Shown here piece by piece: positions 34,525 to 45,300 of a DNA stretch of 64,000 bases. Positions within the stretch are counted from its first letter, which is position 1; each line of letters begins with the position of its first letter. The notes below the pieces were generated by a model that was not told the origin of the DNA, searched no databases, and saw only the letters and a list, made by a program, of their open reading frames with translations. The stretch comes from Antedon mediterranea (Eukaryota; Echinodermata; Crinoidea; Comatulida; Antedonidae). The stretch lies in NCBI RefSeq assembly GCF_964355755.1, contig NC_092678.1, positions 19,254,922 through 19,318,921 of the forward strand. The letters are read 5' to 3'. The position numbers and the translations under genes are program-made.

Positions 34525-37500
34525 CTAGATGGTACGCTCGCTTCGCTCGCGTACCATCTAGGTCGTGCCCACAGATGGTTCTCAAATACATAATAATTTC
34601 AGCGTTAAAAAACTGGCGATTTCAAATGTACGTACCGCAGGACAATAATATATGTCGTTTACAGGAACGAATAAATAGACACTGTGATTTATGTACTCAA
34701 CTAAAATTAGCACCCTGGGAATTACTTCCGAAAGAGAAACTTGTCACAAAATGAGACCAATTGTTTAAGTTAAATTTAAACAAACTTAATTTGTGTTTTG
34801 TATGTAACATTAGGGTTGAGGGATGGGGAAGAGGATGGGTGCAAAAACAAAAATTTTTTAAATATATTCTTTTTCCATTTAGTAACGAAATATTAATTGA
34901 ACTTATTCAACCTTATGTTCCTAAGCGGTCTCTGAGATCTAGATGTGAGTCTCTTCTTGCCCATATATGCCTATTTCATCCTTCCACGTTTTATGGAAAT
35001 CATTCATTTTCTTCGGCATCCGTTTCTCTATGGAATGCGTTGCCTATTGAAATCCGTCAGGCTTCTTCAAATCTCTCCTCAAAACCCACCTTTTTCATTT
35101 GTAATTTTCTAAATTGTTCTGTCTTTGTAAAGCGCATTGAGGCTTTCAGCATAATGCGCTATATCAAGTACCAGTTATTATTATTATTATTGTTTTCATG
35201 TTTTACAAATAATATACCACTAAACACAGTAAAACATTGCGATGTACTACTTTGTTGAAACTATCACCGTCCTAGTCGATTGAAATAGTACAGTAGGCCT
35301 ACATGTAACGATACATCCTACCACGTGTAGGCCTATATGTTTGTATAATCTATATATAAATTTACGTAAGGGCAAAAATCGGTAAATCGTGCGTTATTTC
35401 TAGAATGTTTACTCGATGGTATATAAAGTTGGTTCGTACTTTCGGTACTAATTTTAACCACCTGATGTAACCCTGTTTACTAATTAAATTGAGTTAGATA
35501 ATTAGTTATTGACGATTAAAACGAATTTAGGTTCAACGATTTGTCCCAAATAGGGGTGTTTTCCGATCGTGGTATACACTGTCTAATGGATGTCAATTTG
35601 AAAAATACCCGCACACAATAATACGAGGACACTTCGGATTTTCCTATCTCCTCCTACGATAATTGTTTTTAATAGCTGAAAACCGGTTGAACAGTTCGAG
35701 TACAGCATCATAATGTTGAAGACAGGCCGATTTTCTTTAAAAAATGCTATTTTGATACATTTAATATACGTTTTACAAATGTATTGATTTGTGATGAATG
35801 GAACATTCCAAATTATTTGGTTTAACCATAGAGGTATAGATTTAGATTTATGGGCCCCCTTGGAAAATAAACATAAATAGTATTGCAATGCTGTACAATA
35901 CTGTTTAAGGTATTAACCACTTTTGATCGCAATTTGAATCGCAAATTTCTTACTGTGAGTGTTGGTACTGTTAGATATAATATAAACAAATATACAAATA
36001 AACTTTATTACTGTGATTGTGGGTAGGCCCTACTGTTAGATTATAAACATATAATATACAAATAAATAAACGTTATTACTGACAGTTGCTTCTCAACGTT
36101 TGTATTAATTAATAATTTAAAAATATATAAACGTACGTAGTGGTGTATCGTTACATGTACTTTACTATTTCAATCGACTATGACAGTGAGAGTTTTAACA
36201 AAGTATTAAATCGTAAATGATGTTTTACTGTATTTAGTGGTATATTATTTATAGGCCTATAAAACATTAAAAACAATATTTCGTTACTGAGTGGATAAGA
36301 ATATATTTTAAAATGTTTCCTCTTTGTACCTATCTTCTTCCCCCATCCCTCGACCCTTAATGTTACATACAAAACACAAATTGGGTTTATTTAAATGAGT
36401 CCAAATAAAAAAAATTGGACTCATTTTGTTTCTCTCTCGGAAGTAATTCCCAGGGACTAATTTTAGCTGACTACATAAATCATCGTGTATATTTATTCGT
36501 TTCTGTAAACGACAATGTATTATAGTCCTGCAGTACGTACATTTGAAATCTCCATTTTTTTCTCGCTGGAAAATACTGTGTATTCGAGAACCATCTGTGG
36601 TCCATCTAGTGTAAAACAATTTGTGAAAACCACCTCTATTCGGGGAAAATCATAAATTCGATTTAATCGTCAATAAATATTAAATTATCTTTATTATAAC
36701 TCAACTTAATTAGTAGGCCTATATGGTTTTCAATTGTTTCTTAGAGCCAATTCATACTTAAGTTGGTTCCTACCCTACCCACCAAAGTTGTTCTACGTTT
36801 AAGGCATGTGATGTACCGTAGGCCTATCCTCTACTGGTTTTACAACGCTACTAGTGCCAGTGAGGGAAGGGTGATGATGTGGGTGGTTTAACTGCAATAA
36901 TAAAGATTTGTACATAATATACGGCGAGTGAAAACGCTAGCTCATTATCCGTTTAAAAAAAAATTATATCCAACCTCTGCAGCACAGATTGAAAAAAAAA
37001 ATTAATCAAATTTCTGTTATGAGTAGGCCTATACAGTACTTGCCTTTACGACGCCTGAGGGAATAGACACTTGTGGAACAGAGATTGGAATGTTCCATTC
37101 ATCGCAAATCAATACATTTGTATAAACATATATTAAATCTATAAAAATAGTATTTTTTAAAGAAAATCGGCCTGTCTTCAACATTATGATGCTGTACTCT
37201 AGCTGTTCAACCGGTTTTCAGCTATTAAAAACAATTATTGTAGGAGGAGATAGGAAAATGCGAAGCCTCCTCTCATTTTTATGGCGGGTATTTTTCAAGA
37301 TGGACATCCATTAGACAGTGTATACCATGATCGGAAAACACCCCTATTTGGGGTAAATCGTTGAACCTAAATTCGTTTTAATCGTCGATAACTAATTATC
37401 TAACTTAATTTAATTAGTAAACAGGGTTACATCAGGCGGTTAAAATCAGTACCGAAAGTACGAACCAACTTTATATACCATCGAGAAAAAATTCTAGAAG

Positions 37501-37548
37501 TAAGGCGCGATTTACAGCATTTTGCCCTTACGTAAATTTATATATAGA
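34525..37548 (-). mobile_element. Helitron-like element, copy C intron 1
   Basis: Read on the minus strand, the insertion begins TCTATATATAAATTTACG and ends CTAG. It sits between A and T with no target duplication; copy E (about 55590) keeps the uninterrupted site. These are the hallmarks of a Helitron. The 3' end forms a hairpin: GATGGTACGC pairs with GCGTACCATC across 11 bases (about 34528-34558). No Rep or helicase sequence is visible, so it is non-autonomous. A second element of the same family is nested in opposite orientation at 35349-36609. Confidence 0.82.
35349..36609 (+). mobile_element. Nested Helitron-like element
   Basis: Starts TCTATATATAAATTTACG after an A and ends CTAG before a T, on the plus strand, inside the larger element. 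It carries the family body ('ggttcaacgatttg', 'gaccatctgtgg'-type end) but lacks the long terminal hairpin of the host element. Confidence 0.65.
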
Positions 37549-39362
37549 TACTTACAGAACATGCCTATTGATTTGCAAGAAAATGTTAACTTTGTAAAAT
37601 GTTATACCATAAGTAACCTTCTCGGAAATACCGGGCACAACCAGTGGAAAGAAAACGTTCCCTTACCGAAATGAATGGTGTACCATCAACAACCCAAGCC
37701 ATCATGATGTCGGCTCCTTTCATTCCTCCATTGCTGTTAAGACCAATCCCAACGTAGCCTGTTGTATTCGCACGAACCTCGAATATAATTGAATCATCTT
37801 CAACTTTCCAAAATAATTGAACGTTTTCCTCGCTATCAAGAAAAACGTTATGATTGAACGTTTTGTCACCGAAAACGCGTAGAGCGCAGAGCAAAAAAAG
37901 TAGAATACACGTACGCGCCATTATCGGTAATACGAAAACTGCAGGATTGGACAATTATGTACAAGTGCGTGATTTCTTACAGTGTGCAATGTTATACGCT
38001 TGGATTAATCATGATAATCTAGATAAGATACTTCCGATACTGTTTTTTACATTACACTTTTTTAAGAAAATAGGCCTGCATTGTTGCCTATGGGTGATCC
38101 TAAACCGGAAACGTTACATTCATGTAATTGGTCTTGGAGTTCCGATTTAGCCCATAATGTTCAAAGGCTGTATTCTTGAACACATTGGTAACTTCCCTGT
38201 TATGTTTAGTTGTTTCTGAGTCAAGGATACAATAGAAAAACTCCAAGACCGTTGGCAAATCGAAAGCTTCATAAAAATCATTAGCTCTTAACAAGATTAC
38301 CACTTTAACATGACCAATGAGCAATGATCTTACAGAAATAACAGATCAGCATTACCGAATAGAAGAACTACATGCATCATATCAATCTACCCCTCACTCT
38401 ATGTCTGCATATTACTAAGTCGAGCAACTTGATACAAATAAACGGACAACAGCGGTTGATTTAAATTTAACAATGCTTCACGTGGTGCCAAAGACCATAC
38501 AATAGTAATGTATGATTACGTAATATGGTCCAATAGGTATAGGTATATTAATATAGGCACTTGATAAATTAACAAGTAAGAAAATCTTACTTATATATCT
38601 TATTTTTCGGAAACGCTTGACCAATTAACACATAATTATTACAAATGTTGCTATATTACCTCATTTGTGATAGCCGTATTTTTTTAAACGATAGCAATAT
38701 GATACAAGGTAAATAAATAGTGAAGGCTCTAACCATGTCGTTTATACAAAATAACATTTCAAGTGACGTGAAATGATTTATGGGCCAAAATATCTTTTTT
38801 TTATTGACCGACATGTAACGTGCAAGCTCCGCCCTTTAAAAAAAGGTTGATCGCATGCGTAAGTAGATCAACAATCGTCAAACAAAAACATTAACCGAAT
38901 GGTATAGAAACATAGAAGAATAAATAAATGTGTGCAGAATAATTATGAAGACAACATGGTAAATTTAAAGTTATATTTTTATTTTCGAAAATAATTCTTG
39001 GATCACCAAATTATATCGACTAATGTTAGGCATAGGTCTTCTATAATCATGGTTTCATGCAACGTATGTTGAATAGTTGTAATATTTTTGTTGCTTGTGT
39101 TTGTAAACATATGCTCCATAACTCAAAAATGTATTGTAGATTGAGAAGTATCTTATATATTTAAGCTTATAGTTTAACGAATTTCTTTTTTCATTTTCTG
39201 TTTGTTGTACGTTTGTGGATATGGATGAAATTTCCGAAATAAAATAAATCGAATTGAATTGATAAGTGTGTGTGTGTGACCAACAAATATGAGGAAGTAA
39301 AAAGTGTCATGCATTGTACCTACTTAGTAATAGACAACATGTTTTTGAACACTATAACAAGA

Positions 39363-42300
39363 TTATATAAACGGTAAAATAGCTAAGATAAAAACAGTAA
39401 ACAAAGATCCCTTTGAACTTGTCGAACGGGAACACTGGTTTTCTTCAACAATTCCATTCTGAATGTCAATCAAATTGTCCAAACTTTTCGTCTCAACATA
39501 ACCATATAGTCGCACCTTTAAGAAACAGTATAATGCATGCTAAGGCCCATTTACACTATGGCGATAACGATCGACGATAAATAGAAAAACATTCAATTGT
39601 TGTTAACGTAAAACAAAAGAAAATAGAAAGGGTTTCTTTCTAGAACTATAGGATAATCATTTATGCTGTCTTTGATTAAAAAATAAAATAAATTTAAAAT
39701 TTCAATCAAATGATAAATAAAACAAAATCGTTGTATTGTCACAATATTATTGCTTTTACTAATCATGACGTCATGTGAAAATATCATGGTTATCAAAGGA
39801 AGCATAGATGGCTATCCTATAGTTCTAGAATAAAAAACTGCGTAGATTTCTTTAGTTTTATGTATGAAAATTGTATATTTGTCTATTTGTCGTCGATCGT
39901 CATCGTCCTTGTGTAAATGGGCCTTAACAAAAGTTGTGCCCAATAAGTTTTTAGATTTAAGAATGTTGGAATAGGGACATTTTGTATAGACCAACGAAAA
40001 CGCAAAAGTGTTGACAATATTTTGTATACGGATAAATAGATAACAAGTTATGTATGTCTAATCTAATTATGCCTCGCGTCTACTTTCATCTTTATTCATA
40101 ACTTTAGAAAAGTTTAAAAGCCACTATACACGAAATTCAGATTTTAGTTTCATGAGATCAGAAGTAAAATATCGTGGTCGCTAATTGCAGTCATAGAATT
40201 TCATTTTAAGTATATCCTTCATGTAAACTGTATATAAACATTATAAGCATACCTCCTCTACAAGTTCATCCTCGTGAAATGCATTGTGACCAGAATGGTT
40301 TGAACAGTAAGACATACGGGGCGCTTCTTTCCACCACTTTTTTAAAACATCCACTCTTTCCTTTGTCCAATCTAACTGTTGTAAAGCTTCACGGAAACTT
40401 TTGTTCCTAACATCAAGGAAACGGGGAAGAAAACGTTATTATGATAACTTATTACCATAAGAGCTAATTTAATGTATTCAATTGTTTTTGTTTATTTTTA
40501 TTTTTATACAGAAATACAGCTTACAATAATTCTCCTTAAGTATAGGTTCTACATATTATCCGTAAAACGATAATCATGCACATATGGCGCGTCATATTAT
40601 TAGTTTCTGGCAAAAATATATCAAAAAGGGATGATTTGCTGTGTGGTGCTTGCAAAAAATTAAAAAAAAACCTAAAAAAGACAATAACTTAATACTTGGG
40701 CCAACTCTGTTTTACCTCCTAATGGAAGAGTTCGGCCTACTTTGGTATTACTTATCTAACTTATAGCTCGGTAGAGTGTTCAATTATTATTTACTAACAT
40801 TCTATAATCGATAAAACTATAACACAGGAATATGCTTCGAAAGGCATTGTGGGATATAGTCGTGGTGTTTTAAGTCATGAAGTAGCACGCCCTCAACATA
40901 TTAGAAAGGTAAAACCATAATGTAATGTAGAGGATTATATATTATTTTCAATGCAAAATTGACAGACTGGAGATTTTTGTGTATAGGTTTTCTGGCCACG
41001 CCTAAAGTACATACAAATTCATACATACAAAAACATTCATTTGCACTGACTGGTAGATAATTGTAACATTCAATTCCAATCGTAGTTCTTCTTTATAAAA
41101 AGTACCAACAAATTCTTTGTTAATAATATACCGTAACTTGCATTTTAAAAACAGTGCTCAAATATTACTCACTTTGTGACACCTAAATTAAGATTTTCTT
41201 CTAAAGTACTTGGCTGTGGACTACTGTAACATTTTCCAGCATTAGACTTTGGATAGTAAAATAAAAAAGCAAGGCACATTTCTTCCGTTGTCGCCAATCC
41301 TCCCTGAAATTTCAATTAGTATTTGTTTTAATTTTATTATCTAGCAAACGTTGTTTACTAGATGGCAGCCAGCCATTATTGCTCATGGTATTCGTCAACA
41401 GAATAACATTTTGGCACAGATGGCGTTTTATACATAATAATTTCGCGAGCTCACTGCTACTAAAAATAGATTAAACCTTATTTATGTTTTTGTCATACTC
41501 ACATAAGTAACATTTGTTCTGTCCATTGTATTATATGTACACTCTACTAATAGATCATCTTCCTGTAGTTATATGAAATGAAATCAGTAAAGTAAGATAA
41601 TTAAGATTTACTTGCCAAAGTAAATTAATATTTATATCCATAAAACATGTTATTATATATTCTATTATTTTATTAAGCTCTCTCTACACTACCAAACTCT
41701 ATGCGACAAAAAAATGTAATATGCCCATATATGGACATGATGTTGTCGTATCACTACCATATTAGGCACATCATACCTTTTTTGTAAACTAGTTTGAAAA
41801 TGTAGACAGAGATTTACTACAGCAATAATTAAATTGACCAAAAATCATGTGGTAATGTTCTCTAGGTTCTAGGCTGTTTTCTAAAACTTTATTATTGGTA
41901 TATATACATACATATTAGTATGGCACATATGTCTAAAAATCGTCATACTATATCTAAAAAAACAAAACTACCTAAATAAAACTCAACATATTTTTATTAC
42001 CTTTTTTGAAAAAGAAAAAATGGTTAACATTACCGGTTTTACTATCCAAGGCTCTTTTAGGTAACGGACTTCTTGAAGATCAAAGTCGTAGGCGGAATCT
42101 TTTGAAATTTCTCCGAGGTATTTTCCGTTTCTATAATGCGTTGCTCGAATTCCTACTCCTGTAAAAAAAGTAATAGAATCGTGGTATGTTATAATACTGT
42201 TTCATTGACAGTGACAGTTTGATTAAAATTTTAAACATTGAGTTAAACAAGATTTTTTTTTAATAGCTCATTGGAGTTGTTAGGGCACATAACTGGACAG

Positions 42301-45300
42301 TACAAAAGAGGATGAACAGACACGAGAAGAAGTGAGAAAACAGGAGGAATGAGAAAATAGAAGGCATGAAAATGGAGGAGTGAACAAACAGGAGAGGTGT
42401 AAAGAGAGGTTATGAGACGGAGGGGATGAGAAGAGATTAGAGTTAAGAAGAAAGTACAAGTAGCGGTTAGAAGAGAGAAGGGCCGAGGAGAGAAGAAGGA
42501 TGAGAATAGGGGAATTAGTATAGAGAATGAATGAGAATAGAGAAGAGAGGAGGAGATGGAAAGAGAGAAGTGGTGAAAAGGGAGGAGAAAGTGTTGTTTG
42601 ATGCAGTTTTCGTACAAAAAACAACAAACCTGCTAAATGTGCATGGAGAAAAACAGCAAATATCTTCATGTCGCCTTCTGTAAGTAGCTACAATATAAAA
42701 GTACGATTTGGGGATTACATGTATTTAAAAAAATCATTAATAAAAATAGAACACAAAGAACTAAAATCATTCAAAAAGAGAAAACATGAAACTAATGTTA
42801 AGGGAAATAAAAATGTGTTAATGCAATAAATACCTCTTTTAAACACCTTGTAGTACAGGATCCGTAGACAGGAAAAGCATCTTGTTTTGGTGGGATTGGA
42901 AAGAATTTTGAAGTTTTCACACCTACCATCAGCATACTCGAATCATACTGCTGAATGTTAGACGTGTAATAAATTCGTACACCCGAGTTATCGTAAACTC
43001 CTAAAAAAAAACAAAGATTAAACATATCTCAGAAAGGTGGTTCATAGAATTATGGTTCTGATCAATAATCCTCTGACGACAAATACAAACAAAAACAAAA
43101 TGTATTCGTAGTTTATTAAAACGCTGGCTTCCTACAATAGCATAACGTTTACAGGTATCCCATACTTGCAATGAACTTTCTTTTATGCTGTTTATTCATT
43201 ACGTCATTCTAAAACGTAATCATGTGCATGCATAACGGAATGTAACTAGCACTATCACAGGATACTGCATAACCGATTGTAACTAGCGCCATCACAGGAT
43301 ACTGCATAACAGATTGTAACTAGTGCCATCATAGAATACAGCATAACAGATTGTAACTAGCGCCATCACAGAATACTGCATAACAGATTGTAATTAACGC
43401 CATCAAAGAATACAGCATAACAGATTGTAACTAGCGCCATCATAGAATACAGCATAACAGATTGTAACTAGTGCCATCATAGAATACAGCATAACAGATT
43501 GCAACTAGTGCCATCATAGAATACAGCATAACATATTGTAACTAGCGCCATCATAGAATACAGCATAACATATTTGTAACTAGCGCCATCGCAGAATACT
43601 GCATAACAGATTGTAACTAGTGCCATCATAGAGTACAGCATAACAGATTGTAACTAGCGTCACAGAATACATATTAACAATATTCAGTGGCAGATCTGCA
43701 TTTATAGAAGGTCCATAGGTTCTTTGCTATCCGTAAGACATAAGCATATATTCAACAATTTATTCAAACTCAATTAAAAACGATGTATTACCTTTAAGTA
43801 ACTGTGCATTATCGTAGTGAATTGTAAGTTGCAAAAACTTGACTGGATCCTCTCCAGCTATTTTATAACCAACGTTCTCTGGAAACTCTAAAGGCTTGAA
43901 TGAATACAATTGGTATTATTATTAGGCATATAAGCAATACATTGACAAAGCAAGAGCATTAGGTACAGTTCCCGTTCAATAACTTACACCGAGGCAATAC
44001 CTATACAGTTTTTTTTAACCATATGTTAACAGAATATTGAAGTGAAGTCAGTCATTGGAAAACAACAAGATTTTAGTACGAAAGCAATGACTCACCCCTC
44101 CACCGACAGCCCATGCATAAATCATTTTAGAACACGCATTGTATTGATACATAGCATCAACGTAGTGCAAACTCCTATTGCCAGTGATGTTTGTAAGTCC
44201 ATAGCATTCTTTTAGAACTAAATGATGAACGATTCCTTCATTACCAGGTTGAACGATAGGCTCAATCTACAAGGAATGTCGGTTAAATATATGTAAGTAA
44301 ATATAAGTGTGGTTAAACATTTCTCATTAGAAAATATCATAAAAATAACTATTCATTTGAAACACACTAGCCTTACAAACAAAATAGAATCAGTGTTGTT
44401 ATTACCCTTGACACATGTAATAGTCATTTTATATTCTCACCCGAATTACATGATGCGGTGTTGCAAGTTCGGGTATTTCACGGTGATTAGCCCAATATGT
44501 AGTGACGGTATCTTCTGGTACAAGGACCTGAAAACGTATACAGTAATCAAATAAGTGTCCATGAGTGGGATGAAAGAGAAGTTATGGTTTGTGAGAAACG
44601 TGGAGAGAATGTACGCTATGTCTTTGCTAGGAAACTATGATGTTAGGATACATACTTCACACAATGTGAAAAGTAACGAAATATTTATTTGGTTCCAGAG
44701 GTATTTCGTATTTGTTTGTGAAATACTGAATTAAAAACTCCAGTTAGATTATCTTGTACAGTAAAACATGTTTCGTCTCTTAGCTGAACTGACTCGGTCT
44801 AGAGCAAAGACGTTCTCGTGGTGACATCATAGAAGGTTAAAAATCATAAGGTTTTTCGAGAACGTGAACACTGCCAATGTTTTTGTGAATGTTGTTAGAA
44901 TGGGAAAGGAAATCGGACTTGGCAATCTTGATGTGTCTGGGTGATGCTATGATATCAAAAATAATACTACAGTACTACTTATTTTCGTTATCAGTAAAGC
45001 GTGGTTCCCACTAGAACGCAACGCAGCGACGTATCGCAGTGTTGTATAGCGTAATCACACGCAGGCGGGGGCAAACACAATTATTAGAAGGGTATTTGCC
45101 TACGTTGCGTAGATTGCGTTAGTGGGAACCAAGCTTTAATAATAACCGGAAGGAAGGAACATATATGGAATATGGAAGGAACAATTGCCTTCATCATATT
45201 TCCAGAAGTCAATAACAAAACCAGTCAAATCTGAAGAATTATTACATCTGCATGTATGTATACTTACATTGTCCATTAAAATATCGAAACTTGTTGTGCC

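Larger units (their letters stand above)
23095..37921 (-). pseudogene. MOXD1: MOXD1-like copper monooxygenase, copy C (frameshifted)
   Basis: All 13 exons are present: 37667-37921, 34143-34289, 33336-33515, 32567-32653, 32218-32388, 31945-32047, 31287-31452, 31105-31162, 30527-30651, 27015-27074, 26683-26813, 25132-25285, 23095-23247. Exon 7 is 166 nt, not 167: it ends AAAAAG where D and E have AAAAGAG. With the conserved acceptor of exon 8, the frame shifts and hits TGA within seven codons, losing HxH (HAHLAG) and the Met of the CuM domain. Every other exon is open and all splice sites look normal, so the copy is recently broken, a shortened DOMON-plus-CuH product, or carries a one-base error in an A-run. 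Exon 1 (MARTCILLF, GDKTFNHNVF) matches copy E. Introns 1, 9 and 12 hold large insertions, which explains its 14.8-kb span. Confidence 0.85.

Noticed and set aside
34761-35258. 165-codon plus-strand open frame within the Helitron-like element
   Set aside because: A short segment (SFSSASVSLWNALPIEIRQ) resembles the C-terminal end of non-LTR reverse transcriptases, so it may be a captured LINE tail. The rest is repeat sequence and no helicase motif is present.
43240-43665. Regular 37-bp repeats resembling a CRISPR array
   Set aside because: Units are contiguous with no unique spacers, the genome is eukaryotic, and the same repeats sit in homologous introns. It is a minisatellite.
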